From contig DWXF01000044.1 in assembly GCA_019119335.1 (NCBI GenBank), positions 1-64,000 of the forward strand: a stretch of DNA of 64,000 bases. Direction: 5' to 3'. The notes below the pieces were generated by a model. The model searched no databases. It saw nothing but the letters and a program-made list of their open reading frames with translations, and was not told the DNA's origin. This stretch comes from Candidatus Flavonifractor merdavium. Its GTDB lineage: Bacteria; Bacillota; Clostridia; Oscillospirales; Oscillospiraceae. The position numbers and the translations under genes were made by a program. Position 1 is the stretch's first letter. Each line of letters starts with the position of its first letter. Positions 15,759 to 24,951 of this stretch are shown piece after piece.

Positions 15759-17674
15759 GCATGGCGGTCCTGTTTGAAAAGCTCCTGTCCATGAGCGCTT
15801 CCGCCGGCTGGCTGATTCTGGCGGTGGTGGTGCTGCGGCTGGCGCTGTGCCGGGCCCCCAAATGGATGCGCTGCTGGCTGTGGGCTTTGGTGGGGGTGCG
15901 GCTGGTGATGCCTGTTTCTCTGAAAAGTCCTCTGAGTCTGGTTCCTCAGTCCCCGGCTGAGATGGGGGCCGTCCTGCCGGAGCCGCCGGTTACTCTGCCC
16001 CAGCAGCTGCCGCAGGGTGTGGGCGGGTACACGGCGGCGGCAGATGTCCAGGCGGGCCCGGAGCTGATGGCGGCGCTGGGCTGGCTCTGGCTGGCCGGGG
16101 TTTTGCTGCTGCTGGGGTATGCCCTGCTCAGCATGCTCCGCCTGCGGCGGCGGGTGGCGGAGGCGGCCCTGCTGGAGGGGAAGGTCTGGCAATGCGACCG
16201 GGTGGACACCCCCTTTATCCTGGGCGTGTTCCAGCCCAAAATCTATTTGCCCTCCGACCTGCCTCCGGCGGCGCTGGAGCCGGTGCTGGCCCATGAGCGG
16301 GCCCACCTGGCCCGGAGGGACCACTGGTGGAAGCCGCTGGGCTTTCTGCTGCTGGCGGTCTACTGGTTTCACCCGCTGGTGTGGCTGGCCTACGGGCTGT
16401 TCTGCCGGGATCTGGAGCTGGCCTGCGACGAGCGGGTGGTCCGAAAACTGGATGGGGCGGGGCGGAAGGCCTATTCCCAGGCCCTGCTGACCTGCAGCGC
16501 GGACCGACATGTTTTGGCTGCTTGTCCGCTGGCGTTCGGAGAAGGAAATGTAAAGGGGCGGATCAGGGCGGCGCTGCACTACCGCAAGCCCGCCTTCTGG
16601 CTGGTGCTGGTGGCAGCGGTGGCCTGCGTCGCGGCGGCGGCTTGCTTTCTCACCGACCCGGTCCGCCATCCCACCCTGGAATGGGCCCAAAATCTGACGG
16701 CGGAGCAGGTGGCCTCTGTGGAGCTGGTGGTGATGCCCCAGAGCCAGGACAAGCAGTATAAGCGGTTCTCTTCGGAGGAGATCCCGGCGGTGGTGGCGCT
16801 GCTCAACCAGAGCCGGGGCCGCCCGGAGGGAGAGCCTGAGAGCCTGAACGGGCAGAGCATCTGGTTTTACCTCACCCTCACCGACGGCACCCGGCATGAG
16901 GTGGGCAACATGGGGAACGTCTATCTGGTGATTGACGGGGACTATTACGATGGCCCCTATGACTGGCTCTCCACCTGGGAGGACGCCTATGGCGCAGGGG
17001 ATTCCCCGCTGCCGGAGGGCTATTTTGATCCTGCCCTTACCCTGGAGGATGTGCTGAAACTCTCAGAGAAAGGGGAAGGGCTGGTCTGGGAGGACCTGGA
17101 CGGTTTCTCCTATACCGAGGCGGGCTCCGGCCTTTACATCCGGATCTACCCCATTGACAGCCGGTATACCCTGTGGGTGGGGGGTGCGGGGCCCTCCGGC
17201 TTGATTATGTACGCCAACCTGAACTGTGCGTACTTTGGAGAGGGCGTGGATATCCGTACCGGAGACGCGGCGGCCTTTGTGGAGGGGCAGGAGGAGCGGT
17301 GGAACCGGACGGCGGAGCTGTTTGCCGTCATTGCATCCACTCCCGCTGCGTCTTCCAGTCCCGAGGATTATCTGGACGCCCATCCGGAGGAACACCAGGC
17401 CCTCCTGGACGGCGGGACGGACACCCTGTGCTACATCTTTTCCCAATTCCTGGCGGGGAATCAGACCGGACTGGAGGGCCACCTGATGCGCCTGGTGCTG
17501 GACGAGCTGGCCCCGGAGGCCCGGCTCAAGCTGGAGGCCGATACCGGGCAGGAATATTTCGACGCCTGGCGGGAGACGGCGGAGGGTGTTCTGGAGGAAC
17601 AGGGGGCGGAATGGATGGAAGAAAACCAGCCCGCCATGTGGCTCATGCTGCAAATGCAAAGGGCGGAACCCTAA
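15755..17674 (+). CDS. M56-family (BlaR1-like) metallopeptidase sensor
   Basis: LAHERAHLARRDHWWKPLGFLLLAVYWFHPLVWLAYGLFCRDLELACDERVV; N-terminal TM segments; starts inside the end of the blaI-like gene. Confidence 0.87.
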   Translation: MSMAVLFEKLLSMSASAGWLILAVVVLRLALCRAPKWMRCWLWALVGVRLVMPVSLKSPLSLVPQSPAEMGAVLPEPPVTLPQQLPQGVGGYTAAADVQAGPELMAALGWLWLAGVLLLLGYALLSMLRLRRRVAEAALLEGKVWQCDRVDTPFILGVFQPKIYLPSDLPPAALEPVLAHERAHLARRDHWWKPLGFLLLAVYWFHPLVWLAYGLFCRDLELACDERVVRKLDGAGRKAYSQALLTCSADRHVLAACPLAFGEGNVKGRIRAALHYRKPAFWLVLVAAVACVAAAACFLTDPVRHPTLEWAQNLTAEQVASVELVVMPQSQDKQYKRFSSEEIPAVVALLNQSRGRPEGEPESLNGQSIWFYLTLTDGTRHEVGNMGNVYLVIDGDYYDGPYDWLSTWEDAYGAGDSPLPEGYFDPALTLEDVLKLSEKGEGLVWEDLDGFSYTEAGSGLYIRIYPIDSRYTLWVGGAGPSGLIMYANLNCAYFGEGVDIRTGDAAAFVEGQEERWNRTAELFAVIASTPAASSSPEDYLDAHPEEHQALLDGGTDTLCYIFSQFLAGNQTGLEGHLMRLVLDELAPEARLKLEADTGQEYFDAWRETAEGVLEEQGAEWMEENQPAMWLMLQMQRAEP

Positions 17675-17692
17675 GGTTCCGCCCTTTGTTTG
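17658..17692. terminator. rho-independent terminator overlapping the M56 stop codon
   Basis: AAAGGGCGGAACC-ctaa-GGTTCCGCCCTTTgttt. Confidence 0.75.
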
Positions 17693-17706
17693 TTGAAAAA
17701 GAGGGG

Positions 17707-19044
17707 TTATTCGCTTTTGATGGCCTCCAGGGCGGGAATCTGTACCGCCTTGTTGGCGGGATAGTAGCCCGAGCCCAGACCGATAAAGACGGAAAAGACA
17801 ATGGCAAAGATCAGCAGCCAGGGAGGAATCACCGACACCCGGTTGATGCCCTCGCCCCCCAGGATAGCGGCGGGAATGTTTTCCGGCGACAGGCCGATGG
17901 ATACCAGGTTGATGATCACCGAGGCGATAAAGCTGATGATGCAGCCGATGACCCCGCCGATAAGCCCGATGGCCCCCGCCTCGGACAGAAACATGATGCG
18001 CACGTCGGAGACATAGCAGCCCAGGGCCTTCATAATGCCGATCTCCCGGGTGCGCTCGGAGATGGACATGATCATGGTGTTGGTGATGCCCAGGGCGGCC
18101 ACGAACAGGGAGATGGCCCCCAGACCGCCCAGCATCATCTGCTTCTGCCGGGCCTCCTTCTCCATGGGCTTGCGGATGCTCTCCATGGACTCGGTGCCAT
18201 ACCCCATGGCCTTAATCTCCTGCTCAATGTCGGCCACCCGGTCGATGGAGCTCACCTTTACCAGCACGGAGTCGTAGGGAAGCTTCTTTTTGGCGGGCCC
18301 CTGCACCTTGTCCAGCAGCTTGCGCAGGTCGGTCAGGCTCATGATCATGCCCTCTGAAGTCTCATAGCCCTTGGAGTAGTCCTCCTTCATCACCCCGGCG
18401 GGGGTGACCGGCAGCTTGATGGTGCCGGAGGCGGTGGCAATCTCCATGGTCAGGGTGGTTTTCATGGGGTCAAAGTAGGGGGGCGGCAGCTGGGTGGGCT
18501 GGCCGTTGTCGTCCAGCTCCCCCGCCCAGCGGTCGATCATGTTCCGCCCCTCCGGGCGCAGGGTGTCCTTGAAGCTGTAAGCCAGAAACTCCCCGATGAC
18601 CACCTCGCCGTCCCGCTTGGCGGCTGAGCCGTTGAGAATACGGTAGCCCAGCCGCTCCATCTCCCCGGTGTCCATGCCCACCACCGAGGTCCAATCGGCC
18701 ACATAGCGGTTTCCGGTGCCGGCCAGCAGGCGGATGGAGTCCACCTCCAGGGTCTGCTTGGGGGAGACACCCACCACGCCGTCCATGTTGCGCAGCCGCT
18801 TCACCAGGGCGTCGTCCAGCTTGACCTTGCCCTTGCCCTTCTGGGGGGCGCTGACGGTGATGATGGTGAGATCCCCCATCTCCGAGAGCAGCTTTTCCTG
18901 GGTCTCCTTCATGCCGATGCCCAGGGACACCATGATGACGATGGAGCAGCACCCGATCAGCACCCCCAGCACCGTCAGAAAGGTGCGGGAGCGCCGCCGC
19001 ATGAGGTTTTGCAGGCAGATGCGGAGCAGGTCTTTCTTCCGCAT
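17707..19044 (-). CDS. ABC transporter permease (MacB/FtsX family)
   Basis: N-terminal LQNLMRRRSRTFLTVLGVLIGCCSIVIMVSLGIG; C-terminal ISLFVAALGITNTMIMSISERTREIGIMKALGC. Confidence 0.9.
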   Translation of the reverse strand: MRKKDLLRICLQNLMRRRSRTFLTVLGVLIGCCSIVIMVSLGIGMKETQEKLLSEMGDLTIITVSAPQKGKGKVKLDDALVKRLRNMDGVVGVSPKQTLEVDSIRLLAGTGNRYVADWTSVVGMDTGEMERLGYRILNGSAAKRDGEVVIGEFLAYSFKDTLRPEGRNMIDRWAGELDDNGQPTQLPPPYFDPMKTTLTMEIATASGTIKLPVTPAGVMKEDYSKGYETSEGMIMSLTDLRKLLDKVQGPAKKKLPYDSVLVKVSSIDRVADIEQEIKAMGYGTESMESIRKPMEKEARQKQMMLGGLGAISLFVAALGITNTMIMSISERTREIGIMKALGCYVSDVRIMFLSEAGAIGLIGGVIGCIISFIASVIINLVSIGLSPENIPAAILGGEGINRVSVIPPWLLIFAIVFSVFIGLGSGYYPANKAVQIPALEAIKSE

Positions 19045-19047
19045 GGC

Positions 19048-21531
19048 TTATTCCTCCCCGCTGCTGCCGGCGTCGTCCCAGTCGTCCCAGCTGCCGCCGG
19101 TGGTATTGAGCAGCTGAGCGGCCTTCTTTTTGCGCACAAGAATCACCACCACCAGCACGATCACCACAGCCCCCGCCGCCAGGACGATGGGCAGCACGGG
19201 GATGTGGGGGCCGGAATTCTCCTCCATGGAGCCTTCCCCGTCGTCCATGGGAGGAACATATTCCTCCGCCGTCAGCTTGATGGGAAATTCCTTGGTCTGC
19301 ACCTGCTGGTCGGCATTCTCATAGGAAATTTTCAGCACCACATTGATTTCTCCTGCCTTGTTGGGGGAGATGGCAAAGCCCACATTGCCGTTGGTCCCGG
19401 CGGTGACGTTGCCCAGATACTGGGTGCGGGCGGGAGTGTCCACATCCTCTCCCACCACAGTGGCCTCCAGGTTGGAGATGTCATCCTTCCCCTTGTTCAC
19501 ATAGGCCAGGGTGAGCTCGATTTCCTCACCCACAGTGCCGAACTCGGGGACGGTAGGGGCGTTGATCTGGAACCGGTCGGGCTGGTAGACGGGGACGGAC
19601 AGCTTGATGTCCGAGCTGGCCTGGGTCCGCTTTTCCCCGTCTTTGTACTCATATTTAAAGGAGATGCTGATGCTCTGGGCGCCGGTCTTGCTGGCGGGCA
19701 CCACCCGCATGGGGACCTGCTGAGCCTTGCTGCCCCCAGCGGCCAGGGATTTGTAAAAATAGGTGTTGGTGCTGCCGTCTATGGTGAAGCACCCCCCGCC
19801 GTCCACCGTGACCACCACGTTTTCCACCTTGGAAACGCCGGTGTTTTCAAAGGTGAAGTCCAGGGGGAACTTGGAGCCGGCGGCCACCGACTCCCCGCCG
19901 TAGCCAAAGCTGCGGATCACCAGGTTGGGGATGGAGGGATCACTCTTTACGGGCAGGTTGGCGGACAGGTTGAGCCGGTCGGTAGCGGTGGCCTGGGTGA
20001 TGGTCTCTCCGTTGTCATAGCTGTATTTCAGCTCGGTGCTGAGGGACTGGCTGGTGGAGGTCAGGTCCTTGGCGGCCTGGACGCGCACGGAGATGGCGGC
20101 GCTCTGGCCGGGCTCTATCTCGGGCAGCAGGAAGGTGGAGGTGTCGCTGAGAACGGTCAGCCCGTCGGAGGGGGTGACCGACGCCGTGGGAGAGAGCAGT
20201 TTGGTGGTTCCGGCATTCTGGAAGGTGAGGGTGATATCCGCGCTCTGGCCGGGGTCGAGGGGTTTTTCCATGGCCGAGCGGGTGACCAGTACCACCGGCT
20301 GGGGCACGCTCTCCTTGGCCAGAGTGGGGATGATCACCTTGTCGGAGGCGGTGGCCTGGGCCATGGTGGCGCCGTTGTCGTAGCTGTATTTCAGCTCGGT
20401 GCTGAGGGATTGGCTGGAGGAATTGAGGCTTTTCAGCGCCTTGACCCGCACGGAGATGGCGGCGCTCTGCCCGCCTTCCACGTCGGGCAGCAGGAAGGTG
20501 GAGGCGTCGTTGAGCACCATCAGAGACTCGGAGGGGGTGACGGTGACCGAGGGGGACACCAGCTTGTTCTTGCTGGTGTTGCGGAAAGTGATGGTGAGCT
20601 CCGCCTCCTCCCCGGGGCCGATGGGGTTAGCCAGCTGGGAGCGGGTGACCAGCACCACCGGCTGAGGCGCGCTCTCCCGGGCCAGGGCGGGGATGGAGAT
20701 TTTATCTGAAATCGTCCCCTGGGTCAGGGCGACGTTGTTATAATAGTTGAATTTCAGCTCCACGCCCAGAGATTGGGCGGGAGAGGCGATGGTGGCGTTG
20801 GCCTTGAGCTTGACGCTGACGGTGCCGGTCTTTTTGCCGCCGATATCTTTCAGCAGGAAGGAGGAGGCGCCTCCAACAATGGTCAGCCCGTCGGAAGGGG
20901 TGAAGGTGGCGACAGGGGACTTCAGCGTAGCGTTGGCCAGGTTCTGGAAGGAGACGGTGACGGTAAATTCCTGCCCGGCCTCCACCGGCTGCCTGATCTC
21001 GTTGCGGGAGACCAGTACCATGGGGGCGGGAATGGGCTCCGGCGGCGGAGGCGGGGTGGGAGCGGGGGGAGTGGGAATCTGGGAGGGGTCAAAGACCACC
21101 GCCTCGGTGACGGTGAGCTCCAGGGTCTGATAGGAGTCCGGCGAGCTGGGCAGACCCACCTGCAGCCGCAGGCTCTGCCCCGAGCCCTTGTACTGCAGGC
21201 CGGTGAGGGTGACGGCGTAGACCAGGGGCTTGCCATCCTCCGAGGTGCGCGCCACCGAGGCCGAGCCGCCGGTGAAGCTGTCCTCCAGCTTGGTCACGTC
21301 CAGGGTGCCTACATCGGTGCTGGGGGAGTTGGTGTCCTTGATGGATACGGTGATGTTTACCGTGTCGCCTTTGTTGATGGATCCCACGCTGCCGCCGGCG
21401 GCGTTGGTGAGGGTGTAGCCGGTGATGTAGAGGTTGGTGCCGTCCGCCCCCAGGGCGGCGGGCAGGGCCGCCGTCAGCAGGGCCAGAAGGAGCAGCAGGG
21501 AGAGCAGTTTTTGGGACAGATTAGGTTTCAT
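19048..21531 (-). CDS. secreted/membrane-anchored CARDB-like repeat protein
   Basis: Signal peptide at MKPNLSQKLLSLLLLLALLTAAL, four related Ig-like repeats, C-terminal TM IPVLPIVLAAGAVVIVLVVVILVRKKK. Confidence 0.8.
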   Translation of the reverse strand: MKPNLSQKLLSLLLLLALLTAALPAALGADGTNLYITGYTLTNAAGGSVGSINKGDTVNITVSIKDTNSPSTDVGTLDVTKLEDSFTGGSASVARTSEDGKPLVYAVTLTGLQYKGSGQSLRLQVGLPSSPDSYQTLELTVTEAVVFDPSQIPTPPAPTPPPPPEPIPAPMVLVSRNEIRQPVEAGQEFTVTVSFQNLANATLKSPVATFTPSDGLTIVGGASSFLLKDIGGKKTGTVSVKLKANATIASPAQSLGVELKFNYYNNVALTQGTISDKISIPALARESAPQPVVLVTRSQLANPIGPGEEAELTITFRNTSKNKLVSPSVTVTPSESLMVLNDASTFLLPDVEGGQSAAISVRVKALKSLNSSSQSLSTELKYSYDNGATMAQATASDKVIIPTLAKESVPQPVVLVTRSAMEKPLDPGQSADITLTFQNAGTTKLLSPTASVTPSDGLTVLSDTSTFLLPEIEPGQSAAISVRVQAAKDLTSTSQSLSTELKYSYDNGETITQATATDRLNLSANLPVKSDPSIPNLVIRSFGYGGESVAAGSKFPLDFTFENTGVSKVENVVVTVDGGGCFTIDGSTNTYFYKSLAAGGSKAQQVPMRVVPASKTGAQSISISFKYEYKDGEKRTQASSDIKLSVPVYQPDRFQINAPTVPEFGTVGEEIELTLAYVNKGKDDISNLEATVVGEDVDTPARTQYLGNVTAGTNGNVGFAISPNKAGEINVVLKISYENADQQVQTKEFPIKLTAEEYVPPMDDGEGSMEENSGPHIPVLPIVLAAGAVVIVLVVVILVRKKKAAQLLNTTGGSWDDWDDAGSSGEE

Positions 21532-22255
21532 GGCGTGATTTCTCCTTATGATTGACTTGGTTGCTGACGATCTCGCCGTCGATGAGAGTGACAATCCGGT
21601 GGGCGTAGGAGGCCATCTCCGGGTCGTGGGTGACCAGAATAATGGTCTGGTGGTAGTCCCGGGCGAAGGTACAGATCATGTTCATGATCTCCACCGTGGT
21701 TTTGGAGTCCAGGTTGCCGGTGGGCTCATCGGCAAAGACCACGTCGGGCCGGGCGATAAAGGCCCGGGCGATGCCCGCCCGCTGCTGCTGGCCGCCGGAC
21801 ATCTGCCGGGGGAAGTGGTCCAGCCGGTGGGACAGCCCCACCCGGCACAGCAGCTTCCGGGCGGCGGCCTCCCGCTGAGCCTTGGGTACCCCCCGGAACA
21901 GAAGGGGCATGGCCACGTTTTCCGTGGCGGTCAGGTTGGGCAGCAGGTTGTAGGACTGGAACACAAAGCCCAGGTGCCGCTGGCGGAAGGAGGCAAGCTG
22001 GTTTTCGTTCAGCCGGGAGATGGGCACGCCGCCGATGAGCACCTCTCCCCGGGTGGGCTTTTCCATACCGGCCAGCTGGTTGAGCAGGGTGGACTTGCCG
22101 GAGCCGGAGGTGCCGAAGATGCAGCAGATCTCTCCCCGCATCACATTCAGGTTGATGCGCTTGAGAGCCACCACCGTCTCGTCGCCGATGGGGTACTCCT
22201 TGCGGATATTTTTCACTTCGATGATGGGCCGGCTGCGGGCGTCGGATGGAGTCAT
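21521..22255 (-). CDS. ABC transporter ATP-binding protein (MacB/LolD-type)
   Basis: GTSGSGKSTLLNQLAG, LPNLTATENVAMPLLFRG, MSGGQQQRAGIARAFIARPDVVFADEPTGNLDSKT. Confidence 0.93.
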   Translation of the reverse strand: MTPSDARSRPIIEVKNIRKEYPIGDETVVALKRINLNVMRGEICCIFGTSGSGKSTLLNQLAGMEKPTRGEVLIGGVPISRLNENQLASFRQRHLGFVFQSYNLLPNLTATENVAMPLLFRGVPKAQREAAARKLLCRVGLSHRLDHFPRQMSGGQQQRAGIARAFIARPDVVFADEPTGNLDSKTTVEIMNMICTFARDYHQTIILVTHDPEMASYAHRIVTLIDGEIVSNQVNHKEKSRHET

Positions 22256-22341
22256 GGGCGCGGCCTCCTTTCTGGGACCATCATACCCGGCCAAACTTTA
22301 TCAGCCACCCAGCGGAAGCTAAAGTTTTCTAAAGAAAATGC

Positions 22342-22376
22342 AAAGACTCCGAACCGCTTCACGGTTCGGAGTCTTT
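22342..22376 (-). terminator. rho-independent terminator overlapping the histidine kinase 3' end
   Basis: AAAGACTCCGAACC-gcttcac-GGTTCGGAGTCTTT. Confidence 0.7.
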
Positions 22377-23957
22377 CTCAGACGGTGGGGGCGCCAGAGG
22401 CAGCTCCAGCAGAAATTCGGTGCTGCGCCCCGGTGCGGGGTGCGGGTTGAGGGCGATGACGCCTCCGTGCTTCTCCATGATCCGGCGGGTGATGGACAGG
22501 CCCAGGCCGCTGCCCTTGCCGGAGCGGGCCTCGCTGCCCACCACAAAGGGGTCAAAAATCCGTTTGGCCCGCTCCGGCGGAATGCCCGCTCCGTTGTCGC
22601 CCATGCGCAGCAGGGCAGTTTTGGACCCGGCGGAAATATCGAAAAAGAGGGCCGTACCCAGCCGGTTGTGCCGCAGGGCATTGGACAGCAGGTTGTCCAG
22701 CACCCGGCGGAACTGCATGGGATCCAGAGCACAAAAGACTGGCCGTTCCGGGATGGAGACCTCCAGAGAAAAACCGGCCAGGTCGATCTCGTCGTACTTG
22801 CCCGCCAGATATTCCCGCAAAAACTCGCACAGGTCGGTGCGCTCCGGGCGGAGCACAAATTCCGGGTGCTCCACCTTGCTGTACTCATGGAAGGCGTTCA
22901 CCAGCTCGGTGAGAGCCTCCGCCTTGCCGTGGATGGCCCGGAGGTAGCGCTCCTGCTCCTCCGGCGGCACCTTTCCGTCGCAGATGGCGTCGATGTACCC
23001 GGCGATGACGGTGATGGGGGTCTTTAAATCGTGGGAGATGTCGGCAATCAGCTTCTGCCGGTCCTGGTCCATCTGCCGCCGCTGGGCCTCGCTCTCCGCC
23101 AGCTGCAGGGAAAACCGGTCCAGGCTCTCTCCGATGCGGCGGATCTCCCGGGGACCGCTCCAGCCGCCCGGCTGCACCGGCCTGTTTTCCGACTGGGCCA
23201 CCACCGCCTCGTTGAGCCGCCGGAGGGGACGGGCAATGGTCCGCCGGAGCTGGAAGATGAACAGGGCGGTCACCCCCAGATAGAGGGGGAAAAAGAGCAG
23301 CCAGATCCTCCAGGACTCCTGATATGCGGTCTGGTAGGCCGCGTCGCTGAGCGGCGTCACCCGCAGCACTGCGGTCATGGGCCTGCCGTCCGCGGCCTGG
23401 AAGGGGGCGCGGAACAGCTCATTGCTGGAGAGCAGCTGAAACTCCCGCTGGGTATAGCCGCTTCTGCCGTCGCCAAAGCCCCCGAAAACCACCTGCAGGT
23501 TTTCATCCAGCACCATGATCTCCGGGGTGGGGTGCTGTACGTCGTCCTGGTAGACGGTGCGGACCAGCAGGTGCCGGTGGGAGCCGTCCGGCTGGGTGGT
23601 GTGGTAGATGTCCACGGCCACCGGTTCCCCATAGGGAAGGATGCAGTCCAGCTCCTCCGCCGTATAGGCCATGTCAAAGCCTCCGCCGGAGGCATAGACC
23701 TGGGCGCCTCCGCCGTCGTAAATGGCAAAGTCGCCCCGGCCGTGTTTGAGATAGCGGGTCAGCTCCTGATAGGTTCCGGCGCTCAGGGCCGGGTCCTTCA
23801 GCAGTCCGTCCCAGTCCGGCGGCTGGTAGATCTGGTCCAGCCTGCTGTTCCACAGCCAGAACAGAGCGGACGCGATCAGCAGCAGCGTCAGGGTGAAAAG
23901 CAGATAGCTGCGCACCAGCAGGCCGAACAGGCTGCCCCGCAAGAGCTTATTTTTCAA
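22359..23957 (-). CDS. sensor histidine kinase
   Basis: LIADISHDLKTPITVIAGYIDAI (H-box), NLLSNALRHN, GDNGAGIPPERAKRIFDPF, SGLGLSITRRIMEKHGG. Confidence 0.93.
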   Translation of the reverse strand: MKNKLLRGSLFGLLVRSYLLFTLTLLLIASALFWLWNSRLDQIYQPPDWDGLLKDPALSAGTYQELTRYLKHGRGDFAIYDGGGAQVYASGGGFDMAYTAEELDCILPYGEPVAVDIYHTTQPDGSHRHLLVRTVYQDDVQHPTPEIMVLDENLQVVFGGFGDGRSGYTQREFQLLSSNELFRAPFQAADGRPMTAVLRVTPLSDAAYQTAYQESWRIWLLFFPLYLGVTALFIFQLRRTIARPLRRLNEAVVAQSENRPVQPGGWSGPREIRRIGESLDRFSLQLAESEAQRRQMDQDRQKLIADISHDLKTPITVIAGYIDAICDGKVPPEEQERYLRAIHGKAEALTELVNAFHEYSKVEHPEFVLRPERTDLCEFLREYLAGKYDEIDLAGFSLEVSIPERPVFCALDPMQFRRVLDNLLSNALRHNRLGTALFFDISAGSKTALLRMGDNGAGIPPERAKRIFDPFVVGSEARSGKGSGLGLSITRRIMEKHGGVIALNPHPAPGRSTEFLLELPLAPPPSEKDSEP

Positions 23958-24621
23958 TCTTATATCCCAGTCCTCTCACGGTGATGATGTAGCGGGGGTC
24001 CTTGGGATCGTCCTCGATTTTTTCCCGGAGCTTGGAGATATGCACCATCATGGTGTTGTCGTCCCCCTCGAAGTAGTTGCCCACCGCCCCCTCGTAGAGC
24101 TGGATTTTGGTAAAAATGCGTCCGGGTGAGCGCATGAGCAGGGCCAGGATCTTGTACTCCATGGGGGTGAGGGCAATGGGCTGGCCGTTTTTGGTCAGCT
24201 GAAAGGTGGCGGTGTCCAGGGACAGCTCTCCCACCGTCAGGGTGGTGCTGTTTTCCCGGGTGGCCCGCCGGAGCTGGGCCTTGACCCGGGCCACAATCTC
24301 CACCGGGTTGAAGGGCTTTGTGATATAATCGTCCGCCCCAAGGTTCAGCCCCAGGATCTTGTCGTTGTCCTGGCTTTTGGCGGAGAGTATGAGGATGGGG
24401 ATATCGCTGAATTTCCGCAGGGCGCGGGTGAGCTCATAGCCGTTGAGCTCAGGCATCATCACGTCCAGAATGGCCATATCCGGCATATTTTCCCGGGCCA
24501 GAGCCAGGGCGGCGGCTCCGTCGGCGGCCTCCAGGACGCGGTAGCCCTCGCTCTCCAGGTAGAGCCGCAGCAGGTCGCGGATGTCGCCGTCGTCCTCGGC
24601 GATGAGAATGGAAGCGCTCAT
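23947..24621 (-). CDS. OmpR/PhoB-family response regulator
   Basis: MSASILIAEDDGDIRDLLRLYLESEGYRV...DMAILDVMMPELNGYEL...ILSAKSQDNDKILGLNLGADDYITKPFNP; winged-helix C-terminus. The listed ORF to 26184 is an upstream antisense extension. Confidence 0.93.
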   Translation of the reverse strand: MSASILIAEDDGDIRDLLRLYLESEGYRVLEAADGAAALALARENMPDMAILDVMMPELNGYELTRALRKFSDIPILILSAKSQDNDKILGLNLGADDYITKPFNPVEIVARVKAQLRRATRENSTTLTVGELSLDTATFQLTKNGQPIALTPMEYKILALLMRSPGRIFTKIQLYEGAVGNYFEGDDNTMMVHISKLREKIEDDPKDPRYIITVRGLGYKIEK

Positions 24622-24808
24622 GATGTGGGACCTCCTTTGTCTCTTGGGACTAAGGCTATTATAGGGGGCGGGGCCGGCCTGCGTCAAACAAAATACGTGT
24701 TTTTCCGGCAAAAAAGCCTGCACGGGGAAATTGCATAAAAGAGCTTGGCCGCCGCCGAGGGCCTGCTGTCCGTTGCGACAAAGTTTTTCCCTGTGATGGA
24801 GAAACGCC

Positions 24809-24837
24809 TTGACACGTAGGGGGAAAGCACGTATACT
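24809..24837 (+). promoter_or_regulatory. near-consensus sigma-A-type promoter of glnA
   Basis: TTGACA (24809-24814), 17-bp spacer, TATACT (24832-24837). Confidence 0.88.
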
Positions 24838-24852
24838 GACCCTAACAGTTGT

Positions 24853-24890
24853 GAACAAAGGCGTTCCGACCCGGCGGGCGGAGCGCCTTT
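24853..24890 (+). promoter_or_regulatory. glnA leader: A1/G4 hexaloop hairpin overlapping a terminator-like stem (candidate ANTAR antitermination element)
   Basis: GAAC-AAAGGC-GTTC (24853-24866; loop A1 and G4) is mutually exclusive with AAAGGCGTTCCG...CGGAGCGCCTTT (24857-24890). The ANTAR gene is downstream of glnA. Confidence 0.55.
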
Positions 24891-24951
24891 CTTCGTATCC
24901 GTCTTTTGCAAAAGATGGGAATTGTATGGAGAGAAAGGGGAATGCTTCGCC

